From Polytrichum commune (Eukaryota; Streptophyta; Polytrichopsida; Polytrichales; Polytrichaceae), in NCBI GenBank assembly GCA_950295325.1, contig OX485808.1:8560501-8620500 (forward strand): a stretch of DNA of 60,000 nucleotides, read 5' to 3'. Below the pieces are notes generated by a model that had not been told where the DNA came from, did not search any database, and saw only the letters and a program-made list of their open reading frames with translations. This document shows positions 1-12,014 of the stretch, one piece after another. The number at the start of each line of letters is the position of its first letter. Positions within the stretch are counted from its first letter, which is position 1. Made by a program: the position numbers and the translations under genes.

Positions 1-2210
1 TTAGAGTATGCAACCGATGCCTGCCTGAAACGATACCTCCGAGCTCGAAGTTGGAACCTTAAGAAAGCAGAGAAGATGATGCGAGATACTTTGCAATGGC
101 GGGCCTCATACAAGCCAGAGGAGATCCGATGGGTTAGTTTACATGCATTGCTCATTGTCCAATTTTGGTTTTACTCAGCTTACACTATTTTAGGTCACCT
201 GCCATCAAGCTTAGGAATTTGGAACTGTTCATGCTGTTTGGATTCACGATTTACAACAGATATATATTACCAATTTGGTATGAACAAAATGGATAACACA
301 AGGACGGAGAGTGTGTAGCAGAGTGTAACAGGGGCTTGGCTTCCGAAGGGTGCAGGAGGATGTTGCTAAAGAATCCGAGACAGGGAAAGTGTACAGAGCT
401 GCTTGTGTAGACAAGCAAGGGCACACTGTCCTAGTGATGCGGCCTGCAAGACAGGTAAATATTTTGACCTTAATTTTCATGTTTATGTTTGTAAGTTGTG
501 TAATTTGATGTGGACAGGATATAAATAGTAAGTTTTATAGGGGGTTCCAGTGTGAGATGAGGTTATCTAGAATGGGGACACTGGAAGCAGGGAAAAAGCA
601 ATCTCCTATTGTTTTTTTTATCATGTGAACCATGTAGAGGTAGTGCCACTTGAAGGTGACCTTGAATCAACACGTGGATAGTTGCCCGTAGCAAGCTAGG
701 AAAATGACTTTCAATAAGGCTACTTGCTGCAACACTTAGATGCTTGACAATGGAAGGTGGCTGGTAAGTAGGTTTGTCACTGCAATACTTTCATACTTGA
801 GAGATGGAGTATGTTTGTGTGCACACATCTTAGAGAGCAACCTTCCTCAAGAGGAGTCCTCCTTTGCACTTCCACAATTACAAGTTAGGACAGTGACTCC
901 CGAATAGATCAATCACCTCAACACTTAGATGCTTGAGAGATGGAAGATGGTTGTCTGCACAAATAGAAGACAAGAACCTTCTTGGAGGAGTTCTCCTTTG
1001 CACTTGAGCCATGTGACCGGGAATTACTTTTGTCATGATGTGGATTACTATTATAATTATTTTCCTTCCCCCTTTTGCTAAATGCTTTGGCATGGGAGAG
1101 GGGTACTAGTGCTAATAACGTGAATAGGGGATCCAACAAGGAAGTTTAGGGCTAGTGACTCAACTGTCCTTGCTATGTGTAATGGTAGGACTACAGGTAC
1201 AACATTTCAATAGCTGGTCATGCACTACATGAAAAAGCTCTTGCTATATATTTCTGCTCAAGCCTTTGTCACTGGTGCAGAATACCACATCACGGGAAGG
1301 TCAAATCAAACAGCTCGTATACTCCATGGAGAATGCAATTCTAAATCTGCCACCTGACCAAGAACAGATGGTGTGGTTGATTGACTTCAAAAATTGGACT
1401 ATGAACAAGGCGATTCCTGTTAAAACAACTCAAGAAACTGCTCATGTCTTGCAAAACCACTATCCAGAGCGTCTTGGTATTGCTATTTTGTATAATCCTC
1501 CTCACATATTTGAAACTTTCTGGCAGGTTAGTAACAATAAATTGCACCCTTTTCTTTTAGAATCTCTTTTAATACTCTTTGCAAGAGAATGTCAGTGGTG
1601 TTTATATCTCCATTTTGACATGTAGGATACATGTGTCATAAGGTTCCATGAATGTTCCTGATCCTTTCCTCTCTTAGTCTATATTGTAGTGTTGGAAGTG
1701 TGTCAGCTGTCTTTCTGTATGTAGCAGCATTGCTGCCTTTGATAGATTGTAAACTCTAGTCTTAGTGTGGTTTCTATTGAAAAAGAATTTGTTCATCAAG
1801 TGAGCAGATGCCGGACAATTTGTTCAGCTGCAAGATTGACAACTCAATTAGATGTCACGGAAGTGCTTGTTGCTACCATACCCAACAGCATTCCTCCCTC
1901 CCTATTGATAAAATGTAATCTGGTTGGCTTGCAGATTGTGAAGCCTTTCCTGGATACAAAGACTGCCCGCAAAGTGAAATTTGTGTATAGTAATGACCCA
2001 GTATCTTTGAAGCACCTAACTGACCTTTTTGAGAATGACAAAGTGGAGGCTGTGTTAAGGGATGATGACTTCAACCTGGAAGAGTATTCCAAAGTGATGC
2101 GGCTTGATGATGCAAAATTTGCTTTACGGAGAAAGCTAGCAGAGGAAGCCAGCAAATCAAGCATAGGAGTTCCAGCCCCAACTGTAGAGCCAGTAGGAGC
2201 CAGCAACTAA
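1..2210 (+). CDS. Sec14-like CRAL-TRIO lipid-binding protein, 5'-truncated by window edge
   Basis: Sec14/CRAL-TRIO proteins bind phosphoinositides or other hydrophobic ligands and move or present them at membranes. Exons that join in phase: 1-132 (continues upstream), 356-454, 1281-1526, 1935-2210, giving 250 residues to the stop. All introns are GT-AG. Exon 1 holds the CRAL-TRIO N-terminal helix (DACLKRYLRARSWNLKKAEK). Exon 2 has ESETGKVYRA and HTVLVMRP. Exon 3 has MENAILNLP, MVWLIDF and HYPERLGIAILYNPP, the CRAL-TRIO core. Exon 4 starts VKPFLDTKTARKVKFVYS and ends in a variable, Ala/Ser/Pro-rich tail. From memory it matches the Arabidopsis At1g22180-type Sec14 family over its whole length, so roughly 60 N-terminal residues are missing. 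Intron 2 (455-1280) is long and holds a diverged duplication. The ligand is not known from the sequence. Confidence 0.93.
728..1005 (+). repeat. Diverged tandem duplication in Sec14 gene intron 2
   Basis: Two related segments lie about 130 bp apart. The text AACACTTAGATGCTTGA occurs near 731 and 919. The segment TGAGAGATGGA...CTCCTTTGCACTT occurs at about 799-872 and 932-1003. They share perhaps three quarters of positions by eye, so the duplication is old. Confidence 0.6.
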
Positions 2211-3648
2211 TTTTTTTTTCCACATGTGCAATTGCACAGTAGGCTCAGCTAATTTGAGAGTAGAGCAGACAGACCTGTTTCCGATAACTTAAGCAATTTC
2301 GCATTAAGTGTAGTACAGGTATGATAATGGAGTGATTTTTCACAGGCTACTCTGGTGACCTATTTAACCAGTCCCCACATTGTATTGAAACTTGCTGTTG
2401 TCAGAATGCCTCCTGAAGTTTTTAAAATAGCAACCTCACGAGAAATACCTCATGTCTAGGTTGTCTACAACATGTGCCATAGACATCTCCAGAAAAAAAA
2501 GGATTGGCAGACCTCGCAGGTCCTGCCTAAGGTCACCTTTATGCCACTGGTCTGCAGTGATCTGAATTTTGACTTTTACAAAAATAACCCTTGTGAAGTC
2601 TCAAACCAGAGATTCTGCCCGTAAGGCCTCCAGAGCAGACAGATGCATTTTCGATACCCCCAATCCTATTATATATGTAGAGTCCCCTAAAGTCATGAAG
2701 TTCCACACATGTAGCTGTCATATTTTACCCAGAAGAGAGAAAGACTGTTTATCAATAATGGACAATAGTGAACCTCTTCCAAATGTGAAAGAAATGTGTT
2801 AACAAAGGATAGACTTGCATAAATGCAAATACATGCCTCAATAAACCAACATAGTGGCTTTGCAACATTCCAAGCCCCTTTCTCCTTGTCTAAATTGGAA
2901 GGATTCTAGTGGGGTTCAATTCGGTAACTTTTAGAGTGAAATTTTTATGCACTTATAATCTCCTAGGGTATGTGTTTGTGAACTCCTAAATACACCAACT
3001 CACCAGAAGGATCAAATTTCCACAGCATTTTGGACTAAACTACTACAAAGGTCTGAACACATCATAGAGAAACTCTACAACACATGAAAGCCAGTGGACC
3101 ACCAAGTCTTATTCAACTGCCCTTCAACCAGTACCCACTATTCGCTTCAATCTTGGAGAGATATAAGTCCAACAAGAGGGACTCAACACTACAATAATAT
3201 GATATTTAGTCACTTACTGATTGAAGTTACACAGTTCTATATCTTTTTACTATTGATGTAATTTGTTACCAAGGAAAGTTGTTGATGTTCTAAATTGTCC
3301 AAACTACCAATTTGACATTTGTTGGCAAAATATGAGATATACAGTAAATAGATATGGCATTGTGTAATTCCAAATAGTGACACTAAATACGATATTTAGT
3401 GTAGTCCCGATCCTTGAGAATTTAGACATATAAGAAAATCACAAGTTATAATCTTGTCATCCTGATTAATCCCCAGCATGGAAGGCTGAGAAGAAAGAAT
3501 TGGCTGTTCTTAGTTGCACATAGTACAAATTCATAAATGGTGAAACAAACAGAAAGGGAGAGCACAACAGAATTGACAAACCAAGTGAGCAAAAAAATGT
3601 TTCCACATTGTGATCAAGTGATGCCCCAGCCAAAATCATAAAATAAAC
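2211..3648. other. Convergent intergenic region between Sec14-like and UCH2-like genes
   Basis: Contains the two 3' UTRs, which face each other. An AATAAA signal at about 2840 could serve the Sec14-like gene. ORFs of up to 77 codons here show no recognisable domain. A small TIR element (3185-3405) is described separately. Confidence 0.6.
3185..3405. mobile_element. Small MITE-like element with imperfect TIRs
   Basis: The left end (3185-3214) contains GATATTTAGTCACT and the right end (3376-3405) reads AGTGACACTAAATACG followed by ATATTTAGTGTAGT. The ends are imperfect inverted copies. The right end is itself a hairpin: ACACTAAATA, a 3-nt loop, TATTTAGTGT. About 220 bp with no coding capacity. 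I could not identify a clean target duplication. The terminal motif CTACACTAAAT recurs in the element at 37342. Confidence 0.5.
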
Positions 3649-6600
3649 TCATGATTTCTGCCGTGCTTTCTCAATTAAAGGCCTCAACTGTTTCTTCTCA
3701 GCAAGGATCTTGAGGAAATTGAACAGAAACGGAATATAGTTATGTTTCCGCCGAATATTCTCTGTTTTCCACTTCCGGAACTTTTCATCCTCAAGTGCTA
3801 TCTTATCATGTACCTTTGCAATTTCGGACTCCACATCTGCTAGTTTGTTCCGGAGTTCCCGAAGTGGAACTGGACCACCTCCCTCCTCTTCCCCTGAATC
3901 AACTTCCATAGCATCTTCTCCTTTTGTTTCTGCTTTTTCTATGCAAGAAGATAGATAGGCTCGCCTTTCCTCGAGCTCCATAAACTCTTCATTGTATATG
4001 TCCTTTCTGTTTTTAATCACTGCCATGAGGTTGAACCTGATTTCACTCTTGGAATACTTCTCGATTCTCTCTTGAATCACTGGTTGAACCAACTGTAGCC
4101 ATTCCATCGAATCTGGACCACCTGCTCCACATTCCCCCAGACTGATGGGCCCTTCCTTTAGCCCATCAAGCTCATAGAGTACACCATCCACAGGCAAATA
4201 GCTGATAAAATGATATACATCATCATCCTTGTCTGCAACTTTTTGTTCCTCTGGGACAAATGGCTCCGGCCTAGCAAAGCTGTTGTGAGCAGAACGAATC
4301 GCTTCACTATTGTTGATTGCAAGACCTTTTAGTTCAGCAGGAAACTCCTTTGTAAATTCCTTAAGTTTTTCCAGCTCTGGTCCAATGTCAATCTCTGGAC
4401 GATTCATGAGAATTGAAAGTATGGCTTGTGTGGCGCATGCGTTGTTGATAACCTGGAAGCACCCACCAGGGTGCAAGAATTTCCAAACATTTCCCAAAAT
4501 CAACTTTCAACTTGGATAGACCAGATGCAATAAACTCACTGAAAGATTCCATCTCAGACATGGACAAACACCATAACACCAAGTCACTGCCAGCGTATCT
4601 AATGGACTATTTGTCTCCAAATTGCCCCACACTTTAAAAGGAGGTGCCTCACAAAAGAAACAGGACTTCCAGCCATCATACAAGACGAGATACAAGGAGA
4701 CAAGCTAACCCTGTCAAAGTTTCATACCTGGCTAGCAAAAAAAAGATTAGGGTTACAGCTCTTCAACACAGGACGGACATCCTTCTCCCCAGCTCGCCAC
4801 TTGAAGAGAAAGACAAGTCCATATACAGGCCTGTTATCCACAAACAAATGATGAGATTCGAAATACAGTCTTTGCCATACACTTGTATATTAATCAAGCT
4901 ACCCACAGAGCAGAGAGGTGTTTGTAATTAATGGTCACCAATTCGTTCAAAATCACCAATGGTTGACCAGCAAGAAACAAATAGTCAGTGCAGGTTTAGG
5001 TAGGGACAAACAGCCCACATATATACCCTAAACATTAACCACTTTGGGTTAAGAGAGATCTTTGACCTGAGCTGTGCAAGGGAGTCAAGGTCTAGACTGT
5101 AGAGTTCTTCCACCTAATTAGCATCCAACATTCAGAAACAATTAGTTACCTGCAACAGGAAGCTCACCAGAAAGATGTCATGGAAATTAGGTGGTGATCG
5201 AAGTACATTCATATCTTTTTGTGTTGAACATTAAGTATACTATTATTGTCTCCGTAATAGCAAAGGGAACTAATGTGTAAACTGGATATATCTACATTTG
5301 AGTTCACCATCTCACATATACATTTAATTGATCGCCTAGTACCTCCAATTCCAACATACAGTCCCAGGTACTAAGTGTCACATCCCTCTAGCATTGCATT
5401 ACAAGACTCATTGCAGGAATATTATGCTCTAAGATGCCTCAGAGCACCATGCAAACATACCTGAACCCCTTTGACTTGCATTTGTTGTATTAGCTCCGTA
5501 AATACCCCTGCATTAGATAAGGGCACCAAAAAGTAAGTTATGCTCAAGCACGATAAAGAATTAAGGCTCCCAAAGACCACTGATTCATCAAAACACATCG
5601 CTTCACATGTGCTACACATAGATAATGGTAAAACTGTCGTTTTGGCATCAAAAGTGGCAGAGAGAGACATATGAAACTCAAGAACAATCGCCAGAACCTA
5701 ATCTGAGGCCAGGACTCAACCCGATATTTTTCTGGCTCGAACCACATATTCCTTTTAAGAAAAGCAGTACAGACACTAAATCTTCCTCCCTTATCCTGTG
5801 ATACCTCAAACCCTAGCTCAAGATCTTATTGAAAGGGCACACTCATGTATAATTTGGTCAGGGAACTACAAGAGTTGAAACAAGGCTAAATACTAGCAAG
5901 GATTTGAGAAACCCAATACAGCCCTCGTGATAAGTGTGCCACGAAACTTGACTGCACCCATGCTATAGTTCTGTGTGGTCCATTTCTGCTCCATGTTACA
6001 GGACCGCCCATGAGAAAATTTATTAACCTTCATAATTTCACATGATGCTTTTGGGGCAACCTTATTACTAAGAATGCCCCCACCTGTGTAGCTCATATCG
6101 CAACAACAATTATTCCTGAGATGTGAGCTGCCAATGCACTGTGCAAAAACTTCAAAGGGCCCTGTCATACAGGCGAAAATCATACGGATAACCTTCCCCG
6201 AGGCAGGCAACTCCCGCATGCCTTAACATGCCATGCGAACATGCACAGGATTGTGTTCTGATGTAAAAATCCTTCATTGTAAAATGTACTTGAAGAATCA
6301 TAATTGGAGGAAGGTTCTCCAACTCCATAACCATCCACAATTTAAGAAAAATTCACATGATAATTTCAGGGCAACCTCGTTGCTAAGGATGTCCCCCACC
6401 TGTGTAGCTCACATCCCAGTAATAATTATTCCCAGGATGCGAGCTACGAATGCACTCAGCAACAATTACAGAGGCCCCTATCACGCAAGAAAAAATCATA
6501 TGGATAACCTTCCCACGGACAGGCAACTTTCCGCATACTCTAACATGCCATACGAGCATGCAATGGACTGTCTTCTGATGTAAAAGTCCTTCAACATAAA

Positions 6601-6809
6601 ATCTACTTGAAGATTCATAATTAAAGGAAGGTTCTCCAACTCCTGACCATCTGACCTATTTCAAGATGCTACCGTTCAATCTCACTAAACCACGCAGACA
6701 TAACGCTGGCATCAACTGAACCCTAAAATCAACACAGTAGCTGGAAATGCACGAAAATCCACAGCAGAAAGGCCATACCTGGATCCGACTCAATCGTACA
6801 CCACGACAT
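3649..6809 (-). CDS. UCH2: UCH37/UCHL5-type ubiquitin carboxyl-terminal hydrolase (UCH2-like)
   Basis: Cysteine protease (peptidase C12) that removes ubiquitin. UCH37-type enzymes act with the proteasome or INO80 in animals and affect growth and development in plants. Exons, transcript order: 6779-6809, 5461-5507, 5067-5113, 4728-4830, 3649-4452; all GT-AG and in phase, 343 residues, close to the family's usual 330-334 in Arabidopsis. The start [11 protein letters not shown] is the conserved N-terminus. The oxyanion Gln76 and catalytic Cys82 lie in [16 protein letters not shown] across the exon 4/5 junction. His157 is in DDVYHFISY and Asp172 in [11 protein letters not shown] Glu/Lys-rich coiled-coil region follows, then the C-terminal ULD motif [15 protein letters not shown]. 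Most of the catalytic domain and the whole tail sit in one 804-bp exon. Intron 1 (5508-6778) holds a tandem duplication. Arabidopsis UCH1 is an equally possible counterpart. Confidence 0.96.
6020..6655. repeat. Tandem duplication, two units of about 316 bp, in UCH2 intron 1
   Basis: Two direct copies: about 6020-6335 and 6336-6655. Shared landmarks offset by 316 bp include CCCCCACCTGTGTAGCTCA (6077 and 6393), GGATAACCTTCCC, TTCTGATGTAAAA and GGAAGGTTCTCCAACTCC. Divergence is roughly 15-20 percent by eye with small indels. No ORF is shared between copies. Confidence 0.85.
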
Positions 6810-7170
6810 CTCGCCTCCGCCTTGGTGGCCAACCCTAACCTCAACAAATTGCACCCTCCAAAGCGCTTAGAACCAAATCTGGCAGAGTCCACAAACCGGT
6901 CTACGGCCCGAGTTCCTGTGGACAATCCCGGAGAAAGAACCTACGCCACTCGAACTCAAAGGCACAAAGAACAACCTCACACAGGAGACGCAACGCAAAA
7001 CTCCACCAAAGGAAGGGTTTGGAAGTGAAGTGAAGTTACGACCCGATCGTTTTGGCTATGGCGATGGCGGAGTGTTGAAGGTCTTGCTTGCGAGACCTGA
7101 CAATAGGGGGGCTTCACAAGAGTGACGGTGGTGGCCATGGCATCCCCATCAGTCCCTTTAAACATAGCCC
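6810..7170 (-). promoter_or_regulatory. 5' flank and likely leader of the UCH2-like gene
   Basis: The 360 bp before the UCH2 start codon are more GC-rich than the surroundings, as plant leaders often are. I see no convincing TATA box, and the transcription start cannot be fixed from sequence alone. Confidence 0.4.
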
Positions 7171-9369
7171 TGTATCCTAGGGTGGGGTGTTATTTACGCA
7201 CTCCAACTACACTTAACATGCGATTAGCTAGTGTGGCATTTAAGTCGGTGTGCCATGTTAATTAGAGTGGTCTTCATTAATTTTCATGTAGAATCAAGTG
7301 TTTTAGGACACCCTCTCCAGTTGTTTTCTAGTGATTACAAGATAATCGATGTTTGTCGACGTTGATTAGTGTGGAATAGCTATATACAAAAACGGTTTGA
7401 TTACAACACCTTCATGAGGGAAGTATATGCCCTCGTGACATCTAGTTGTTTTGTGTGCTCAATTTGCTAATTAATTTCAGCACGTGTGTGTTAAATACAT
7501 CTAGAAGATGTGGAAGGTCAATATTTGAAATTCAATGATTGCAATGGATATGTGAGGTGTCCTTAGGTTGGCTTGAAAAAAAATGTAGTTGACTATTGGT
7601 TAGGGTCTTTCATTTTATTTTTAGTTTATTTCCTATAGTAGAATTCTTATCAAAAACATGATCATTCATTAGCAATATTATCCTTCTCCCATGCCTATAA
7701 ATATAACGGGAAAACATCAAGGGATACTCATGTCACGACAAAAGTAGAATATTACCAAGCCACACAACCCAAGTGCAATTGGTGATCTAGCACGCAATGC
7801 TCTGATAACAATGACAATAAATTTGAGCTTACACTAAGAGTTACAATGTAACATAAGGTTGTGCTAGAAAAATAAATAAAATAAATATAATGCTTCTTTC
7901 AAATAAGACTTATAACCAAAATGATGAGTAATTGATTTGATATGAGGTTTCTATATGTGCCCAAACCCTGTACGGATCCTTTTATTCCATAAAATGTGCA
8001 CCCCATCTATACAAATAAATTATAGAATCTAGAAGAAATAAATGATTAGATCTTAAGACAAGATAGTGCCTCATACCTTAGGTAAGTATGACTAGCTTAT
8101 CTTTCCAAGGATAAATACCATTATGAATAAGAGGTCTCACGTATAGTATCTAGGGTTCCTATAGAGCACCTTCAACCTATACTTCACTAGGTGGATTTGG
8201 CCTTTCTTCATAGGTTCATGTTGATTGGTCAAAATGAGAGGATTTTCCAATATGAATTCTCATTTTGTCAATGATTCTAGAATGCAGTGAGAATGTACCT
8301 ATTGGCACATAAGGTCCCTCGAATATCTCAAAAACTCTCCATTGCATTAGGTAACCAAGTATGCAATCCTATTTGTGCAGATTTCCAACAACACCAATAA
8401 AAAGTAGAATATATAATTCGTTATGGCATGAAATCTCATATTGTAGGAATGTATAATGACATGTTGCCCTCTTAAATACATGTGCTCCTTTTTCTCAAGC
8501 ATTGAAGTGTTGCAATAACTAACCTACTTTGGAGGTATTGTCCTTATGTGTTGTGGACAACTATCCACATGTCGGCCATAAGTTAAATTCCACCTAGACG
8601 TAGATTTTCCTCCCCATGGTAACTTCAAGGTCTACTATTGTATACTCTCATGCATAACATTGCTAAGCCTCATATTCCCTCAACCTAAGCATGAGAATAA
8701 TACAGCCAAAGATTGAGAATAAACATGTCATGATTATTTCAAAAAAACTCACCTTTGGTCTTAGTGATGCAACAAGGTCCATAGAACATATCATCTATTT
8801 TATTTAAAAAGGGTGAGGAAGCATGAGACTAAGCAATGTTATGTGAGTAATGTCTAATCATAATGATACATTCAGTTTCAAGTTCATAACATTTTCCAGT
8901 TGAGTATGTATGATGGATGGGTTTGTGAATAAGTCAGATACTATTCAGGAACTATACCATAGTTATTCTCTTACCAACAATGTTATTTGAGATTCCACAT
9001 GATAATCTTGGGTGAAGCATTGTCATTGAATAATATTGTAATGGGACAGATGATAGTAGCCAAATAGTGTTATATTTGCCAATGCTAGGCATTAAAATGA
9101 GTTGCAAAACTAGCCACTCAACTCGGTGGGTATAGACTTCTCAACATTGCATTCTCAACCCTCTACTATTTCTAATAAAATAAAAGTAACATCCGTCTTT
9201 GTGTTTACACTAACGGCAATGGTAACCCATTCTTTTTATCTTGATCATGTTTTACCAAGCTTTAAAGTAAGGGTACTTCCAACCTGTTTGGAGGGTGGGC
9301 TCCATCGAGTTAGCTTTGGTTTGGGGGCATGGGGAGGGGGGTTTCTCTAGGGTGGGTCTAGGGGAGCTT
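7171..9369. other. Gene-free AT-rich stretch; possible LTR fragment
   Basis: No ORF longer than 74 codons and no recognisable domain. At 7799-7812 GCTCTGATAACAA is followed by TG. This is the reverse complement of a copia-style primer binding site (TTGGTATCAGAGC with one mismatch) next to an LTR end, so a minus-strand LTR could run rightward from 7812. I could not find its far end or a second copy. Confidence 0.35.
7799..7813 (-). other. Primer-binding-site-like sequence of an LTR retrotransposon remnant
   Basis: On the minus strand it reads CA-TTGTTATCAGAGC, one base away from the initiator-Met tRNA binding site common in plant copia elements. The CA just before it would be the 3' end of an LTR. 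There are no gag or pol remnants downstream on the minus strand, so at most this is a relic. Confidence 0.3.
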
Positions 9370-11335
9370 GTTTATTATCTAGATTTTCATTTGTTTAGTA
9401 CTAGGTATGTGAGGTATTTTATGGCTAATCGATGAATTTGTTTCATGAGTTTCTTTATCTTGTTTGCGGAAATTTTGAGGGGTTTTAGTTCTTGTTTGAG
9501 CATTTGTGGATGGCTCTTCTTACTCCAACAATGATGGTGATGAGAGGGTCGATTTGACAACTTGCAATTCTAAAAATTCGTATTAGTGGGAGGTATTTAT
9601 CTTGTTTTTCTTGGGTTGCATTAGTTGGGAATCTATCATGGCAATAGGTGAATTCAATAAATTATATTGTGGTTGGTGAGGAGGCAATGAGTGGGGATTG
9701 GCTATCACTGGGGGCGCTGAGTACGCATAGGATGTCCGGCTGCAATCATACTAGACATGTGCACGGGGTGGGGGTGCATGTGCATTGGAGTACCCATTCG
9801 CGGGCCCTATTGTCTTGGGGTCTAGAGTGGTACGTGATTTCTAATGATAATAAGGGTGTAAAATCTAGTATGTTTATGGGATTGGAGTGTGTGTGCAATT
9901 TGGTGGATTGCTTTGTTGTGTCGCGCTATGTGGAGACCTTTGATGTGTGGGTTCGAGCATGTATATAGTAGGTGTGGCCATGTGTCAACCATGTTATTTG
10001 GGCATAGTGTGTTGTTTGGGTTTTTTGGGTTTGGGTGCATGGTAAGCCAGAAGATGTTTTACATGTTATTGCCCATGTATTGAGCGTATCAAAATTTGAG
10101 TACTTGCGTTATTTGTGCATCAAAAATATTGTGGGCTATCCATAAGTGGTTTGAGAGGTTGTGGTTAATGTGGTCATTTGAAAGCCATTTGTCAATGTAG
10201 GTAAATTTGTTGATGGCTAGTGTGAGTTCAATTTTGCAATAGGGTTTTTTTCATTGATGTAGGCATGCATGTTGCAAATTTCTCCATTGTGTTCTCTTGT
10301 CGGTATTCCACATAGCCAATAAGGTGTGGTGTGTGCAATGTGGATGTGTGTTGTGGGAGTCTGTTTGGCTAGGGTGGTTCCATCATTGGTTAGTTGGTAT
10401 GCCATTTCATTCCCTATTATGCCAATGTGTGCTTGGACTTTTTGGATCGTTATTTTCTGAGAGGACCATTGGATTTGATTGACTATGGTTGATATGAGTA
10501 ATTTATCATGGTGGTGGTGTTGAGATGATGGGTGGCATATATGGTTGTTTATTAAGTATATCCTACTAAGACTATTTGTGAGGGTCAAAGTGTCATATGG
10601 GAGGTGTTTTGTAGTTGTTATGTTGATTAATTTAGCATTTCGTTATGCTCTAATTATATTTTGGAGGCCAAGGAGCCGAGTTGCGATTCAAAGGTTGTAG
10701 GTTGAGCTGTAAATGCCTAAGCCAACTATGTTGCCTACACCATTTTTGTTGCATGGGACGAAGGAGTAGTCTATGTAGATGCATTGTTGCGGGTCATATT
10801 TGAGGGGTTTGTGATATGGGTTGTGTTGGGTATTGAGGGTGTGGGATATTGGGGGGGTTGTTGGGGCGATCTGCCAGTTTTTTAGAATTTAAATGTTGTA
10901 TTTGGGGGGTATCTCTATTATATGATTGATTTGGATGCTAACATTGTAGAGTTTTAGTATGTTAATTGTGAGTGTATTTGTGGCGTGTTGGATATTGGGA
11001 ACGACTCTTCAATTGTGTGCACAAAGGATGGATAAGTAGGCGCTCTCATGTTGTTGTAAATATTTGGGCCATTCAGAGGTGGGGTTGTATTTTATAGTAT
11101 TTGATGGGATGGTGGTGATTGTATGCGTGTCACGGAATTTTATTTGGTGGTTGTTCTCTTTGTGGTAGAGTTTGAATATGATTGTGGTTTTGTTGTTTTC
11201 TTTTAGCCATCCTTGCCCAATGAATGGCTTCCATATATTGTGTAAATTGTCCCCATTCTTTGTCTTCATTGGTCGGGGCTTGATGGGTCCCATTGTGAAT
11301 ACCTTGGAGGAGGATGTCTCTCATGATCAAGAGAT
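9370..11335 (-). mobile_element. 5'-truncated LINE (non-LTR retrotransposon) fragment with RNase H domain
   Basis: Minus-strand translation, in several frames, gives the 3' part of a plant LINE ORF2. The first catalytic Asp of RNase H is visible in IYIDYSFVPCNKNG near 10780. Further on come LTNSLSRIYLINNH and IQKVQAHIGIIGNEMAYQL, the C-terminal helix/loop region of RNase H, in an open stretch at 10217-10588. A terminal segment, DTWPHLLYTC then IKGLHIARHNKAIHQIA, lies at 9822-10040. Upstream pieces at 11009-11330 end abruptly near 11335, consistent with 5' truncation. Frameshifts separate the pieces, so it is dead. A related copy is at 38225. Confidence 0.8.
10217..10588 (-). pseudogene. RNase H domain fragment of the LINE ORF2
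   Basis: A 123-codon open stretch containing SLSRIYLINNH, VQAHIGIIGNEMAYQLTNDG and TTPYWLCGIPTREHNGEI. The HxGxxGNExAxxL pattern is typical of the RNase H domain in plant LINEs. The usual Asp that follows GNE (GNExAD) appears as Tyr here (GNEMAYQL), which suggests loss of activity. The domain's start lies in another frame near 10790. Confidence 0.75.
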
Positions 11336-12014
11336 GACAAGATGAAGCAATCTTAATATCTGTTGAATTTTGACTCTGAGGCTTTCATTAAGTTATTACC
11401 TTTGAGTCGTGCTTCAATTGTGATAAAAAAAATTCTATAATTTTGAAGACTTGGTTGAATAGAATCCTGGAGTTTCTCAAAACATTACTGAAAGTGCTTC
11501 TCATTACATCTCTATCTGTAACTCACTGTGTCTTCCACGTACTGTTTCTTGAAACAAGGATAGATGGCATAAAATCACACAGATCTTATTATTTATCTCA
11601 TAAAACAAAAGTACACAGCAAACCTACAAGAAAATTTGTTGTCCATGATCCACTTCAGGGATAGATAACATGCAATTGCATTTAAATCAAGAGGATGCAA
11701 TGGGATTGGGGCCAAATCTCCCTTATAATATATACCACAGAAAGAGCTGAAACATAGGAACATACCTTGATTTTGCATCACAGAATTACCAACCTATACC
11801 TAAAGACTTAATGTGCTAATATGTTAAATGTGTCAACAATCCCCTAGTTGAATCTGTACACATGTGATGCCACCTGGTCCTCAGCCTGGAACAATTGCAC
11901 CCTCATACTACAAGAGTGATACTCCCCACCAGCAATTTTTCTATTATGTGTGGCAGTAAAGCGAACATCAACTTAAATCAGATCACTCCAAAGTGATAAG
12001 TTTGACAGAAGGAA
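11336..12014. other. 3' flank of the ALA2-like gene
   Basis: AT-rich; no coding potential or repeat recognised. The part nearest 12014 must contain the ALA2 3' UTR on the minus strand. Confidence 0.5.

Noticed and set aside
2539-2802. ORFs of 60-77 codons between Sec14-like and UCH2-like genes
   Set aside because: No motif, no homology I recognise, and both strands open over the same bases.
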